Notes: generated by a model not told the origin, from the letters alone. A stretch of 64,000 bases of DNA from Salinicola halophyticus (GCF_003206695.1 NZ_PZJN01000003.1:544087-608086); one strand, 5' to 3'. Counted from the stretch's first letter, positions 19,628 through 29,987 are shown. Program-made: numbers and translations.

Positions 19628-20107
19628 TCACCATTCGCTGCTGCCCTCACGCAGCGATGGCAACAGCGCCCTGAACTCTCGGTGACACCAGCGCAACGTC
19701 TCGGCGAGCGTCGGCTCTCCGGCGCTGGCAATCAGCCGACGCGGCGCCTCGCGGCGCGCCGCGCCCTCGTCACCATGCAATGCTCGCAACCGTTCCAGCA
19801 ACATGGCCAGCCAGCTCTCAGCGTCATCGGCCAACGAGCGTAGGCGTTCGAGCTCAGCGACGGGGACCGAGGTGGCCTGCAGCCAGGCTCGCCAATCATC
19901 GTGAGTCAGATCGGTATGCTCGGTCACTTCGCGAAGCAGCGCATTCAAGGCCAGTTCCAGCTGCCCCAGCGCCGCTTCTTCCAGCGCCATGCGCCGCGCC
20001 GTCGCATGCTCGTCGCGATTCGCCTCCTCGGTCCGAGCATCGGCACCGAGCGCCAGCAACAGGTCAGCCTGGTAGAGCAGCTGATTGGTACGGGCCACAG
20101 ACGTCAC
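19628..20107 (-). CDS. Conserved hypothetical protein downstream of topA (DUF6586-like)
   Basis: 159-residue, alanine/leucine-rich, mostly helical soluble protein. It begins with a short conserved-looking segment [15 protein letters not shown]. Pseudomonas carries a similar-sized conserved gene in the same place after topA (DUF6586 family), so the assignment rests on position and the N-terminal pattern. The start is taken as GTG at 20107, whose GTGA overlaps the topA stop and implies coupling; GTG at 20098 and an in-frame codon at 20131 are alternatives. Function unknown. Confidence 0.75.
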   Translation of the reverse strand: MTSVARTNQLLYQADLLLALGADARTEEANRDEHATARRMALEEAALGQLELALNALLREVTEHTDLTHDDWRAWLQATSVPVAELERLRSLADDAESWLAMLLERLRALHGDEGAARREAPRRLIASAGEPTLAETLRWCHREFRALLPSLREGSSEW

Positions 20108-22725
20108 TTGCGCTTGTCCTCCACCTGCCAACGGCCGTCTTCGAATGTCGCGCGCCAGCCGGTCGCCTTGCCAGCTTCGTCGGTCATCACGAACTGGCTC
20201 TTGGCCTTGCGCGAAAACCGGATTTGGGCCGGCCGACCGTCCGGATCCTCGCTGGGCGCCTCGAGCAGAAAGTGATACTTCTCGGGCAGCGCATCGGCGT
20301 GTGCCTTGAGCTCTTTCACCAGCGGCGGTCGCGTTTCCCGATTCTTGGGAAACTGGCTGGCGGCCAGAAACAGGCCGCTGGCGCCGTCTCGCAGCACGTA
20401 ATGATCGTCGACTTTCAGACAGGCCAGTTCCGGCATCGGAATCGGATCCATCTTGGGCGGTGCTACCTCACCGCTCTTCAGCAGCTTGCGGGTATTGCCG
20501 CACGCCTCGTTGGTGCAGGCAAAGTACTTGCCGAAACGCCCGCTCTTGAGCTGCATTTCGGAGCCACACTTGTCGCACTCGATCACCGGACCGTCGTAGC
20601 CCTTGATCCGGAAACGGCCCTGCTCGATCTCGTAATAGCCGTCGTCATCGTTGCTGAGATAGAGCTTGCGACCCTCGTCGATCAGATAGCTATCCATCGC
20701 CGTACCGGTGTTCGGGTTGCGCCGCTTGGCGCGCAACGCGTCGGTTTCGGCGGCCTCGTCGGCCTCCTCCGGTACTGCTTCATCCCCAGGAATCAAGTCG
20801 ATGGTGGTCTTGCAGCGCTCTTTCGGCGGCAGATTGTAGCCGGAGCAGCCCAGGAACACGCCGGTCGAGGCGATGCGAATCTGCATCGGGCGGCCGCAGG
20901 TCGGGCAAGCGATATCGGTCTCGACCGGGTCGTTGGGACGCATGCCCTCGTCGCCCTCGGCGCGTTCCAGCTTCTGCTTGAAATCGGCGTAGAACGCGTC
21001 GAGCACTTGCTGCCACTGCTCGTGTCCTTCGGCGACTTCATCGAGACGATCCTCCATCCGGGCGGTGAAGCCGTAGTCGAGCAGATCGTTGAACGACTCC
21101 ACCAGACGATCAGTGACGATCTCGCCGAGTTTCTCGGCGTAGAAGCGCCGGTTGTCTAGCTTGGCATAGCCTCGATCCTGGATCGTGGAGATGATCGCCG
21201 CGTAGGTCGACGGCCGGCCGATGCCCCGCTTCTCCAGCTCCTTGACCAGGCTGGCTTCGGTATAACGTGCCGGCGGCTTGGTGAAGTGCTGTTGCGGATC
21301 GATCTGCTCGACCTGCAGCGTCGCGCCCTCCTCGATGTCCGGCAGCTGCGCCTGCTCGTCCTTTTTCGCCATCGGCTTCATTACGCGGGTGTAGCCGTCG
21401 AACTTGAGCACCCGGCCGCGCGCCTTGAGCTCGAAGCCCTCGGCCTCGATGGTCAGCGTCGTGGCGAGATATTGCGCCGGCACCATCTGGCAGGCCACGA
21501 ACTGACGCCAGATCAGTTCATAGAGACGCTGAGCGTCGCGCTCGACGGGCAAATCGTCGGCCCGCTGCTTGACGTTGGACGGCCGGATGGCCTCGTGGGC
21601 CTCCTGGGCGTTCTGCTTGCTCGAGTAGCGAATCGGCGACTCCGGCAGGTAACGTTCGCCGAATTCCGCCTGGATGTAATCACGCACGCCGGCGACCGCA
21701 TCCTGGGACAGGTTGGTCGAGTCGGTACGCATGTAAGTGATGTAGCCGCCTTCGTAGAGGCGCTGGGCCAGCGTCATCGTCTTTTTGACCGAGTACCCCA
21801 GGCGGCCACTGGCTGCCTGTTGCAGGGTCGAGGTAATGAACGGGGCGTTGGGCTTGGAGCTGGTCGGCTTGGTTTCGCGGCTGGTGACGTCGAATGCTTC
21901 CCGACGCAGCGGCGCGATGCGCTCGAGCGTTTCCTTCTCGGAGGTCGGCCGGAAAGCCTCGCCCTTTTCACGAGCCACCTCGAAACGGACCGGCTCTCCG
22001 TCCGGCGTGATCATGTCGGCATGAACGTCCCAGAACTCTTCCGGGTTGAACGCGCGGATATCGCGCTCCCGGTCGACGAGCAGGCGTACCGCCACCGACT
22101 GCACGCGACCGGCGGAGAGGCCGCGCGCGACCTTGCTCCAGAGCAGCGGAGAGACCATGAAGCCGACCACGCGATCGAGAAAGCGACGACTCTGCTGCGC
22201 CTCGACCCGGGCGATGTTGAGCGTGCCGGGCTGCTTGAACGCTTCCTGAATGGCGTTCTTGGTGATCTCGTTGAACACGACACGCTTGTAGCGCGAGTCA
22301 TCGCCGCCGATGGTCTCTTTCAGGTGCCAGGCGATCGCTTCCCCCTCGCGATCCAAATCCGTTGCGAGATAGATGGTGTCGCTCTTGTCGGCGAGCTTCT
22401 TGAGCTCTTCGACCACCTTTTCCTTACCCGGCAGGATCTCGTAGTTGGCCTGCCAGCCATGCTCGGGATCGATCCCCATGCGGCGAATCAACTGATCCCA
22501 CTGCTTCTGCTTCTTGTAAATCGCCTTGTCGTCCGGCGACATCTTGCGGGTGATCGCCGCCTGTCTCGCCCGCTCCTTGGGATCGCTGGCCTGCTTGGAA
22601 GAACCACTGGTCGGCAGATCACGGATATGCCCGACACTCGACTTCACCACGAAATCGTTGCCGAGATACTTGTTAATGGTCTTGGCCTTGGCCGGTGACT
22701 CAACGATAACCAGTGACTTGCCCAT
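20104..22725 (-). CDS. topA: DNA topoisomerase I
   Basis: 873-residue type IA topoisomerase that relaxes negative supercoils. TOPRIM motif [14 protein letters not shown] at the N-terminus and [13 protein letters not shown]; catalytic tyrosine Tyr331 in [10 protein letters not shown]. The C-terminal half carries zinc-ribbon repeats with CxxC pairs (CPTCGRPM...CSGY...C; CDKCGSEM...CTNEAC) and further topo-C domains, as in the 865-residue E. coli enzyme. AGGAG six bases before the ATG decides the start. In an operon with the following small gene. Confidence 0.98.
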   Translation of the reverse strand: MGKSLVIVESPAKAKTINKYLGNDFVVKSSVGHIRDLPTSGSSKQASDPKERARQAAITRKMSPDDKAIYKKQKQWDQLIRRMGIDPEHGWQANYEILPGKEKVVEELKKLADKSDTIYLATDLDREGEAIAWHLKETIGGDDSRYKRVVFNEITKNAIQEAFKQPGTLNIARVEAQQSRRFLDRVVGFMVSPLLWSKVARGLSAGRVQSVAVRLLVDRERDIRAFNPEEFWDVHADMITPDGEPVRFEVAREKGEAFRPTSEKETLERIAPLRREAFDVTSRETKPTSSKPNAPFITSTLQQAASGRLGYSVKKTMTLAQRLYEGGYITYMRTDSTNLSQDAVAGVRDYIQAEFGERYLPESPIRYSSKQNAQEAHEAIRPSNVKQRADDLPVERDAQRLYELIWRQFVACQMVPAQYLATTLTIEAEGFELKARGRVLKFDGYTRVMKPMAKKDEQAQLPDIEEGATLQVEQIDPQQHFTKPPARYTEASLVKELEKRGIGRPSTYAAIISTIQDRGYAKLDNRRFYAEKLGEIVTDRLVESFNDLLDYGFTARMEDRLDEVAEGHEQWQQVLDAFYADFKQKLERAEGDEGMRPNDPVETDIACPTCGRPMQIRIASTGVFLGCSGYNLPPKERCKTTIDLIPGDEAVPEEADEAAETDALRAKRRNPNTGTAMDSYLIDEGRKLYLSNDDDGYYEIEQGRFRIKGYDGPVIECDKCGSEMQLKSGRFGKYFACTNEACGNTRKLLKSGEVAPPKMDPIPMPELACLKVDDHYVLRDGASGLFLAASQFPKNRETRPPLVKELKAHADALPEKYHFLLEAPSEDPDGRPAQIRFSRKAKSQFVMTDEAGKATGWRATFEDGRWQVEDKRK

Positions 22726-23131
22726 AGCTCTCCTGCTTCTTTTATAGAGTGCGGCTAAATAAATAGAGTGCGGCGAATGTTACCAAGTACTGTGTTTTTA
22801 CAGGGTACACGGCAGATTCCACTGAGTGCCGAAAATTCGTAGCATGCGGCGCCAGTGGCCGCTGGCACGTGTTTAGCGACGGAAAGTGGCGACAGAAAAC
22901 GGAGCCTGGCCGGAAAATGCGCCTACCCTACCCTAGCCGTTCTCGGCGCGCCAGCCGAAGCTTGACTTCCCCCGATCCTGGCGGCGGCGCGACCTTGGCT
23001 CTTCATAATGGGTCTTTGTACCGAGATTCCAAGCCGGGAAAGGCATCTCGACCCCGGGCCTCTCCGACCTTGCGTCCATGTCACATCGTGGCCAGGCGCG
23101 CTACACTTGGCTAAATTGGCGCCGCTGACGG

Positions 23132-23159
23132 CACGTCATCAGCATGACATGCTGACGTG
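23132..23159. promoter_or_regulatory. Interrupted inverted repeat upstream of pyk
   Basis: CAGCATG / CATGCTG around a single A (23140-23154), extended by CACGT (23132-23136) and ACGTG (23155-23159). The near-perfect symmetry without a T-run suggests a protein-binding site rather than a terminator. It lies about 95 bases before the candidate pyk -35. Confidence 0.45.
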
Positions 23160-23253
23160 ATCACTCTATGACGACCTGAGCGGATCCCCTGTCACCGCAG
23201 TCGCCTCGGCATCGCGCCACAGTCGCATCGCTGTCACACCAGTCGTGACGCTT

Positions 23254-23282
23254 CGGACAAGATGATCGCCATGTTGTAAAAT
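23254..23282 (+). promoter_or_regulatory. Candidate pyk promoter
   Basis: CGGACA (four of six) and TAAAAT (five of six) spaced by 17 bases, 78 bases before the pyk ATG. Confidence 0.5.
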
Positions 23283-23359
23283 CACCACCTCTTTCCGCCG
23301 CGGATCATTTCTCTTCTTTGGCGCGCCGGATGACTCACTCAGCCACCAGGAGAATCTCT

Positions 23360-24823
23360 ATGCAGCAAGCGTTTCACGGCCCGATTCGTCGCACCAAGAT
23401 CGTCGCTACGCTGGGTCCCGCCACGGATCGCGAGGGAGTACTGGACGCCATCATCGAAGCCGGAGTCGACGTCGTCCGTCTGAACTTCTCCCACGGCAAT
23501 CCCGAAGATCATCGTCGCCGGCTCATGGCCGTACGTGAAGCCGCGGAACGTCAGGGGCGTGCGGTGGCGGCGCTCGGCGATCTCCAGGGCCCCAAGATCC
23601 GGATCGCCCGCTTTGCCGCCGAAGGCGGTGTCAAGCTCGAGAAGGACCAGCCCTTCCTGATCGACGTATCGCTGGATCGCGATGCCGGCGACAGTGAGCG
23701 CGTGGGCTGCGACTATGCCGAGCTGGCCGATGACGTCGCCGTCGGTGACACCCTGTTGCTGGATGACGGTCGCCTGGTCCTGGAAGTCGAGCGCATCGAA
23801 GGCCCGAAAATCTTCACCAAGGTCAAGGTCGGCGGCAAGCTGACCAACAACAAGGGTATCAACAAGCAGGGCGGCGGCCTCTCCGCAGCCGCGCTGACGG
23901 AAAAGGACAAGGAAGACCTCAAGACGGCGATCGATATCGGTGTCGACTATCTGGCGGTCTCCTTCCCGCGTAGCGGCGCCGACATGCAGTACGCTCGCGA
24001 GCTGCTCGGCGAGGCGGGTCAGGAGATCGGCCTGGTCGCCAAGATCGAACGTGCCGAAGCCGTTGCCGACCCGGAAACGCTGGACGACATCATCCGCGCC
24101 TCGGAAGCGGTAATGGTGGCTCGCGGCGATCTCGGCGTCGAGATTGGCGATGCCCAGTTGATCGGCGTGCAGAAGCGCATCATCTCCCGCGCCCGCAGCC
24201 TCAACAAGGTAGTCATCACCGCGACCCAGATGATGGAGTCGATGATCGAGTCGCCGTTGCCCACTCGCGCCGAGGTGTTCGACGTCGCCAATGCGGTTCT
24301 CGATGGCACCGATGCGGTCATGCTGTCGGCGGAAACCGCCGCCGGCGACTACCCGGTCGAAACCATCCGCGCCATGAATCGGCTGTGCCTGGGCGCCGAG
24401 CGCGAGCGCGCCGCTCAACAGTCGCAGCACCGCATCCACGAAGGCTTCAGCCGCGTCGACGAGACCCTGGCGCTGTCGGCGATGTATGCCGCCAACCACC
24501 TCTCAGGCGTAGTCGCGATTGCCTGTTTGACCGCCTCCGGCTATACCCCGTTGATTGCTTCGCGCATCCGTTCCGGGCTACCCATCGTCGCCTTGGCCGA
24601 AACTCCCATGGTCCAGCGCCGAATGGCACTCTATCGCGGCGTCGTATCACTGGTTTTCGACAGCTCTCGCTTCCCGCTGACCGAGATCAACGCCGGCGCG
24701 ATCAAGGAGCTGGTCAGCCTCGGACTCGCCAAGAAAGGCGACCATGTCATCCTGACGCGAGGCGATCACATGAACGCCCATGGCGGCACCAACACCCTGA
24801 AGATCATTCAGGTTGAAGAGTAA
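23360..24823 (+). CDS. pyk: Pyruvate kinase
   Basis: 487-residue glycolytic enzyme converting phosphoenolpyruvate and ADP to pyruvate and ATP. Conserved N-terminus RRTKIVATLGPAT, the nucleotide and metal site segment MVARGDLGVEIG, and the substrate loop ITATQMMESMI are all present. Length is near that of type II (PykA-like) kinases. ATG at 23360 follows CCAGGAGA; the frame open to 23318 is not needed. Monocistronic, with a strong terminator; the pyruvate carboxylase genes lie just beyond, convergent. Confidence 0.97.
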   Translation: MQQAFHGPIRRTKIVATLGPATDREGVLDAIIEAGVDVVRLNFSHGNPEDHRRRLMAVREAAERQGRAVAALGDLQGPKIRIARFAAEGGVKLEKDQPFLIDVSLDRDAGDSERVGCDYAELADDVAVGDTLLLDDGRLVLEVERIEGPKIFTKVKVGGKLTNNKGINKQGGGLSAAALTEKDKEDLKTAIDIGVDYLAVSFPRSGADMQYARELLGEAGQEIGLVAKIERAEAVADPETLDDIIRASEAVMVARGDLGVEIGDAQLIGVQKRIISRARSLNKVVITATQMMESMIESPLPTRAEVFDVANAVLDGTDAVMLSAETAAGDYPVETIRAMNRLCLGAERERAAQQSQHRIHEGFSRVDETLALSAMYAANHLSGVVAIACLTASGYTPLIASRIRSGLPIVALAETPMVQRRMALYRGVVSLVFDSSRFPLTEINAGAIKELVSLGLAKKGDHVILTRGDHMNAHGGTNTLKIIQVEE

Positions 24824-24875
24824 GCCGTAGCGTAAGCGCCATGGCGGCCTTCGATGAAACGATAAAATGAAACGA

Positions 24876-24905
24876 AAAACGCGGAGCCCAGCTCCGCGTT
24901 TTTTG
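24876..24905 (+). terminator. Rho-independent terminator of pyk
   Basis: Arms ACGCGGAGC / GCTCCGCGT with a three-base loop, preceded by five A and followed by T-run; it could also act on the minus-strand pycB transcript. Confidence 0.92.
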
Positions 24906-24952
24906 TCCTGATGACGCCGATCTCAGCGGGGAATCGACCCGTGCTTTGGTTT

Positions 24953-25006
24953 CCCCCCACTATTCGGTCTCCCCCCACTATTCGGTCTCCCCCCACTATT
25001 CGATCT
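24953..25006. repeat. 18-bp tandem repeat, three copies, over the pycB stop codon
   Basis: Units CCCCCCACTATTCGGTCT at 24953, 24971 and (with G to A at one position) 24989. The third copy contains the pycB stop (minus strand, 24996-24998) and its last codons. This looks like a duplication of the gene's own 3' end into the downstream spacer. Confidence 0.9.
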
Positions 25007-26816
25007 CGATCAACACTTCACCCGGGGTGACGCGATCGCCCTTGGCCACGTGGACCGCCTTGACGGTGCCCCCGGTTCGCGCCTGAACTTCCGTCTCCAT
25101 CTTCATGGCTTCGGTAATCAGCACGGCCTGGCCTTCCTTGACGCTGTCACCCTCGGCCACCAGCACGTCGACGATATTGCCCGGCATCGAGGTGGTGACG
25201 TGCCCCGGCGAACTGGCCTTGGCCCGTCCACCGCTCTTGTTCTCCTGAACGAACTCATCCTTGGCCTCGAACACGACCTCTTCGGGCATGCCATCGAGAG
25301 TCAGGTAGACGCGACGCTTGCTGCCACTGCTGCTGCCGACGCCGGTAATCTGCACTTCATAGGATTCTCCGTGAACGTCGATGACGAACTCCGTCGGCAC
25401 GCCTTCGGAAACCGGACGACTGGCGCCACCCGCGGCCTCTGGCGCCGGGATCGCCTCCGGCACCAGGGTGCCGTCACGCCGTGCTTGCAGATATTCCCGT
25501 CCCAGGTCCGGGAACATGGCGAATGTCAGCACGTCCTCCTCGCAGCTGGCGAGTTCGCCGATATCGGCCTTGAGCCTGGTCATCTCCGGCTTGAGCTGAT
25601 CGGCGGGCCGCCCTTCGTCCACGGGTTCGTTGCCGATCGCCTTGCGCCGCACTTCCGCATTCACCGCGGCCGGCGGCTGACCGTAGCCACCCAGCAGATA
25701 ACGCTTCACCTCATTGGTGATCGATTTGTAGCGCTCGCCGGTCAGCACGTTCATGGCCGCCTGGGTCCCGACGATCTGCGAGGTCGGCGTGACCAGCGGC
25801 GGATAACCGAGATCGGCGCGAACCTTGGGAATCTCGTCGAAGACGTCCTGAATCCGGCCCAGCGCGTTCTGCTCCTTCATCTGGTTGGCCAGGTTCGACA
25901 TCATGCCGCCCGGCACCTGCCAGATCTGCACGCTGACATCCTCGCGGGTGTACTCGCTCTCGAAAGCCGCGTACTTCTTGCGGACCTCGCGAAAATAATC
26001 ACCGACTTCCTTGAGCGCGACCAGATCCAGCCCGGTGTCGTAGGGCGTTTCCTGGAACGCCGCGACCATGGCTTCGGTGGACGGGTGACTGGTACCGCCG
26101 GCAAAGGCCGAGATACAGGTATCGATATGCCGGCACCCCGCCTCCACCGCCTTCATCTGGCTCAACGACGCAAGGCCGGACGTGGCGTGTGCGTGCAGAT
26201 GTACCGGCACGTCCACGGCCTCGACCAGGGCTTCCACCAGCTCTCCGGTGGCGTAGGGCGTCAACAGGCCGGCCATGTCCTTGATCGCGATAGAATCCGC
26301 ACCCATATCGACCAGCCGCTTGGCCTGCTCCACATACATGTCACGCGTGTGGACCGGGCTGACGGTGTAGCAGATCGTGCCTTGAGCGTGCTTGCCGCTG
26401 GCCTTGACCGCCTTCATCGCGGTTTCCAGATTGCGCAGATCGTTCAGCGCATCGAACACCCGGAAGATATCGATCCCGTTGTCGGCCGAACGGGCCACGA
26501 AACGTTCGACCACGTCATCGGCATAGTGGCGGTAGCCGAGCAGATTCTGGCCGCGCAGCAGCATCTGCAACGGCGTATTGGGCAGCGCTTCGCGCAACGA
26601 CTGCAGCCGTTCCCACGGATCCTCCTTGAGGAAGCGCACGCAGGCGTCGAACGTGGCGCCGCCCCAGACTTCGAGCGAATGAAAGCCGATGGCGTCGAGC
26701 TTGGCGCAGATCGGCAGCATGTCCTCGGTTCGCATGCGCGTGGCGATCAGCGACTGATGTCCATCGCGCAGGACGACGTCGCTGACCCTGACGGATGAGC
26801 CGTTGGCGTTGTTCAT
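24996..26816 (-). CDS. pycB: Pyruvate carboxylase subunit B (OadA-type carboxyltransferase and biotin carrier)
   Basis: 606 residues: HMGL-like carboxyltransferase barrel (about 8-270, starting VVLRDGHQSLIATRM), the conserved PYC/OADA domain (about 290-490), then a biotinyl domain whose carrier Lys572 lies in EAMKMET. ATG at 26816 follows AGGAG; an in-frame ATG at 26846 is less likely. With PycA it makes oxaloacetate from pyruvate and bicarbonate. The same protein can serve as the alpha subunit of the Na+-pumping oxaloacetate decarboxylase, but no oadB or oadG is nearby and pycA is, so the carboxylase role is preferred. Symbol oadA is an alternative. Confidence 0.9.
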   Translation of the reverse strand: MNNANGSSVRVSDVVLRDGHQSLIATRMRTEDMLPICAKLDAIGFHSLEVWGGATFDACVRFLKEDPWERLQSLREALPNTPLQMLLRGQNLLGYRHYADDVVERFVARSADNGIDIFRVFDALNDLRNLETAMKAVKASGKHAQGTICYTVSPVHTRDMYVEQAKRLVDMGADSIAIKDMAGLLTPYATGELVEALVEAVDVPVHLHAHATSGLASLSQMKAVEAGCRHIDTCISAFAGGTSHPSTEAMVAAFQETPYDTGLDLVALKEVGDYFREVRKKYAAFESEYTREDVSVQIWQVPGGMMSNLANQMKEQNALGRIQDVFDEIPKVRADLGYPPLVTPTSQIVGTQAAMNVLTGERYKSITNEVKRYLLGGYGQPPAAVNAEVRRKAIGNEPVDEGRPADQLKPEMTRLKADIGELASCEEDVLTFAMFPDLGREYLQARRDGTLVPEAIPAPEAAGGASRPVSEGVPTEFVIDVHGESYEVQITGVGSSSGSKRRVYLTLDGMPEEVVFEAKDEFVQENKSGGRAKASSPGHVTTSMPGNIVDVLVAEGDSVKEGQAVLITEAMKMETEVQARTGGTVKAVHVAKGDRVTPGEVLIEIE

Positions 26817-26886
26817 GTCTTTCTCCTGATCCTGATTCGGGTCCATTCCGGCTATTCTGATTTCGGCTTATCGTGATTCAACGGAT

Positions 26887-28302
26887 TCAGAGTCCCGCGT
26901 GGGCGGCGATGGCCGCGGCGATCGCCAATGCGACCTCTTCCGGATTGCGTTTGACGGAGTAGTTGAGCAATTCAGGATGGGCGGGAACGAACCCGGTATC
27001 GAAACGGCCGGCACGAAATTCGGGATGTCGCAGAATTTCCTGATAATACGGTGCCGTGGTCTTCACGCCCTGCAGGCGCATATCGTTGAGCGCCCGAATC
27101 CCGCGGTTGAGCGTCTCTTCCCAGGTCATGCCCCAGACGATCAGCTTGAGGCACATCGAATCGAAGTACGGAGGAATCGTGTAGCCGGTATAGATCGCCG
27201 TATCCGTCCTCACGCCGGGGCCGCCGGGCGCGTAATAGCGCGTGATGCGTCCGAAACTCGGCAGAAAGTCGTTCTTGGGATCCTCGGCGTTGATCCGGAA
27301 CTGGATGGCATAGCCCTGGTGCCGAATGTCCTCCTGGCGGTAGGCCAGGCGCTCCCCGGCGGCGACGCGCAGCTGCTCGCGGACGATATCGACGCCGGTA
27401 ATCGCTTCGGTAATGGTGTGCTCGACCTGGACCCGGGTATTCATCTCCATGAAGAAGACTTCGTTGTCCTTGACCAGAAATTCGACGGTGCCGGCGTTCT
27501 CGTAACTCACGGCCTGGGTGGCGCGCACCGCCATCTTGCCGACGTAGCTGCGCTGCTCAGGCGTCAGCTGCGGACTGGGGGCGATTTCGATCAGCTTCTG
27601 GTTACGCCGCTGGATCGAGCAGTCGCGCTCGAACAGATGAATGACGCCGCCGTGACTGTCCGCCAGCACCTGGACTTCAATATGCAGCGGGTCGACCACG
27701 CACTTTTCCATGAACACCTCGGCGCTACCGAACGCCTTGGTCGCTTCGGAAATCACCCGGTCCCAGGCCTGGCCGAGCTGATCCGGCGTGTCGCAACGCC
27801 GAATGCCGCGCCCACCGCCGCCGGAGGTCGCCTTGAGCATGATCGGGTAGCCGATCTCTTCGGCCACCGTCAGCGCCTCGTCGAGATCGGCGAGATTCCC
27901 CTCGGAACCCGGCGTGACCGGCACGCCCGCCTCGCGCATGGCCGCTCGCGCCGCGGTCTTGTCACCCATTTTGGCAATGACTTCGGCGCTGGGACCCACG
28001 AAGGCGATGCCCGCCTGACTGCAGATCCGGGCGAACTCGGCGCTTTCGGACAGGAAGCCATAGCCGGGGTGAATGGCGTCACAGCCCGTTTCCCGTGCCA
28101 GGCTGACGATGCGTCGCGGGTCGAGATAGCCCGCCAACGGCTCGTCGCCCATGAAATAGGCCTCGTCCGCGCCTTTGACGTGAAGCGAAAACCGATCGGG
28201 CTCGGTGTAGATTGCCACTGACCGGATGCCCATCTCGGCGCAGGCTCGTACAATACGCACGGCGATCTCGCCGCGGTTGGCGATAAGCAGTTTCTTGAAC
28301 AC
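26887..28302 (-). CDS. pycA: Pyruvate carboxylase subunit A (biotin carboxylase)
   Basis: 471-residue ATP-grasp enzyme that carboxylates biotin using ATP and bicarbonate. N-terminal LLIANRGEIAVRI, the glycine-rich ATP loop KATSGGGGRGIR, the catalytic-site segment FMEMNTRVQVEHTITE and the C-terminal biotin-carboxylase domain are present. It resembles AccC but sits in one operon with pycB (70 bases apart) and next to a divergent LysR gene, as the pycR-pycA-pycB group of Pseudomonas does. Likely activated or repressed by that regulator. Confidence 0.92.
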   Translation of the reverse strand: MFKKLLIANRGEIAVRIVRACAEMGIRSVAIYTEPDRFSLHVKGADEAYFMGDEPLAGYLDPRRIVSLARETGCDAIHPGYGFLSESAEFARICSQAGIAFVGPSAEVIAKMGDKTAARAAMREAGVPVTPGSEGNLADLDEALTVAEEIGYPIMLKATSGGGGRGIRRCDTPDQLGQAWDRVISEATKAFGSAEVFMEKCVVDPLHIEVQVLADSHGGVIHLFERDCSIQRRNQKLIEIAPSPQLTPEQRSYVGKMAVRATQAVSYENAGTVEFLVKDNEVFFMEMNTRVQVEHTITEAITGVDIVREQLRVAAGERLAYRQEDIRHQGYAIQFRINAEDPKNDFLPSFGRITRYYAPGGPGVRTDTAIYTGYTIPPYFDSMCLKLIVWGMTWEETLNRGIRALNDMRLQGVKTTAPYYQEILRHPEFRAGRFDTGFVPAHPELLNYSVKRNPEEVALAIAAAIAAHAGL

Positions 28303-28440
28303 CGTTTGGCCTCCGGATTGCGCGTGGACAGGTCGTTCGTCTCTCCTTCTACGCTAGCCATCCGTGATCCAATAGAAAAATTGATATTTCTTTGCCAACC
28401 TATAAGCTCAACCTTATACCTGTCCCTGAGAGCGTGCCGA

Positions 28441-29427
28441 ATGTCACGACCCAATCTGCTCAATCGACTGACGTTCCGTCAGCTCCAGGTCTTCCAGGCC
28501 GTCCACCGTCAGCAATCCTACTCGCGTGCCGCCGAGCAGCTCGGGCTGACACAACCCGCGGTCAGCGCCCAGATTCGACAGCTCGAGCAGGCACTCGCCC
28601 AGCCGCTGTTCAAGTACGCCGGGAAAACGCTGCACATCCTGCCGGCCGCCGACGCGCTGGCGGCGTCGACGCAGTCGATCTTCGGACAGGTTTCGAGTTT
28701 ACAGATGGAGTTATCGGAGCTGGCCGGCACGATTCGCGGCGAGCTCAACCTGGCGGCCGTCTCCACCGCGCAGTATGTGGTGCCCCACATCCTGGCACGC
28801 TTTCGGGCTCGCTATCCCGAGGTTCAGATTCGGCTGCGCGTGTGCAATCGGGCCCAGGCCCTGGAACGGCTGGCGGAGAGGCGGGATGATCTGGTGATCA
28901 TGGGCATGGTGCCGGAGGACCCCAACCTGGTGTTCATGCCCATCCTGGACAATGAGCTGATTCCGGTCGTCTGGCCGGGCCATCCGCTGGTGACGGCCGA
29001 TCGGGCGACGCTCGAGGATTTCGCGCGACACTATCTGTTGATGCGGGAACCGGGTTCCGGTGCGCGGACGGCGTTCGAGGATTTTGCCGCGAGGGAACGC
29101 ATTTCCCTGCACCATACCATCGAGCTGGGTACCAACGAGGCCATCAAGCAGGGCGTGATGGCGCATCTCGGCGTGGCCGTATTGCCGCGATTGGCAGTGC
29201 AACTGGAGCTGGCATCCGGCCTGCTGGCGAATCCGACCATTCCCGGCTTCCCGCTGAGACGCTCGTGGTGCACGGTCTACCCCAAGGATCGCTACCCCAC
29301 GCCGGTGACGGAGCTTTTCCTGCGCTTCGTACGCGAGCTGCTGCCGGAACTGAACGCGCACTTCCGCAAACCGATGGCCCCGATCGAGACGCCGACGCTA
29401 CTGTGTCTACCCGCCGAGGGTAGTTAA
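28441..29427 (+). CDS. LysR-family regulator of the pyruvate carboxylase genes (PycR-like)
   Basis: 328 residues: N-terminal winged helix-turn-helix (about 11-70, with QSYSRAAEQLGLTQPAVSAQ) and a periplasmic-binding-protein-like effector domain. Divergent from pycA across 138 bases, the standard layout for a LysR regulator and its target; in Pseudomonas the equivalent gene is pycR. The effector is unknown. ATG at 28441 starts MSRPNLLNRL; the upstream open frame overlaps the promoter region and is discarded. Confidence 0.88.
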   Translation: MSRPNLLNRLTFRQLQVFQAVHRQQSYSRAAEQLGLTQPAVSAQIRQLEQALAQPLFKYAGKTLHILPAADALAASTQSIFGQVSSLQMELSELAGTIRGELNLAAVSTAQYVVPHILARFRARYPEVQIRLRVCNRAQALERLAERRDDLVIMGMVPEDPNLVFMPILDNELIPVVWPGHPLVTADRATLEDFARHYLLMREPGSGARTAFEDFAARERISLHHTIELGTNEAIKQGVMAHLGVAVLPRLAVQLELASGLLANPTIPGFPLRRSWCTVYPKDRYPTPVTELFLRFVRELLPELNAHFRKPMAPIETPTLLCLPAEGS

Positions 29428-29450
29428 AAAAGCCGTGCCAGCGAGAACCG

Positions 29451-29987
29451 TCAGTGGGTGGAGCCAGCCAGGGTCTCGCGCTGGCGCGCCTGGGCGCGCA
29501 GTACATGCAATTCAATCAGCTCTTCGGCCTGTGCCGCGAGGAGCCTCAGTCGATCCATCTCCGCGTCCTCGAAGGCCCGCGGCAGCGTCCCTATCAGGCA
29601 CAACGTCCCCACACAGACTCCCGGAGCCACGAATAGTGGAAATCCCGCGTAGAACCGGATGAAGGGAGACCCGGTGACCAGTGGGTTGTCCGAGAACCGG
29701 GGATCCCGTAGCGCATTGTTGATCACCATCGGCTGACCATCGGCGACGACATGCCCACAGAACGAGATCCGCCGCGGCGTCTCGCAGACCTTGAGCCCCT
29801 GATGCGACTTGAACCACTGACGATCCTCGTCGATCAACGTGATCATCGCCATGGGTAGATCGAAGATCTTTGTCGCCAACTCGGTCAGTCGGTCGAACCC
29901 CTTGTCGGCGTTCGAATCGAGCAGCTGCAGACCCCGCAGGGCGATCAGACGCTCTGCTTCTTGGCGAGGAATTTCCGGTGCATTCAT
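29451..29987 (-). CDS. GAF domain protein
   Basis: 178 residues consisting almost wholly of one GAF domain, with the segment FDRLTELATKIFDLPMAMITLIDEDRQWFKS and CGHVVADG typical of the stand-alone GAF proteins found before kinase or cyclase modules. No output domain follows, and Cys residues (in CETPRR, FCGH, GVCVG) could be sensory. Convergent with the LysR gene. Ligand and partner unknown. Confidence 0.85.
   Translation of the reverse strand: MNAPEIPRQEAERLIALRGLQLLDSNADKGFDRLTELATKIFDLPMAMITLIDEDRQWFKSHQGLKVCETPRRISFCGHVVADGQPMVINNALRDPRFSDNPLVTGSPFIRFYAGFPLFVAPGVCVGTLCLIGTLPRAFEDAEMDRLRLLAAQAEELIELHVLRAQARQRETLAGSTH

Larger units (their letters stand above)
22726..23359. other. Divergent intergenic region topA / pyk
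   Basis: About 630 bases with no supported gene; ORFs here lack ribosome sites. It contains two copies of ATAGAGTGCGGC (22744-22755 and 22763-22774) close to topA, an interrupted inverted repeat at 23132-23159, and the candidate pyk promoter. The length is unusual in this compact window. Confidence 0.6.

Noticed and set aside
21286..22698. 470-codon open frame opposite topA
   Set aside because: Exact antisense shadow of the topA core.
22869..23114. 81-codon ORF in the topA/pyk spacer
   Set aside because: Composition rich in Arg/Pro/Ser, no ribosome site, no recognisable pattern.
25050..26798. 582-codon open frame on the plus strand
   Set aside because: It lies antisense to pycB, whose motifs and biotin site are certain; long antisense frames are common in GC-rich genes.
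24996..26816. OadA of a Na+-pumping oxaloacetate decarboxylase
   Set aside because: No beta or gamma subunit gene is near, and a biotin carboxylase gene is in the same operon.
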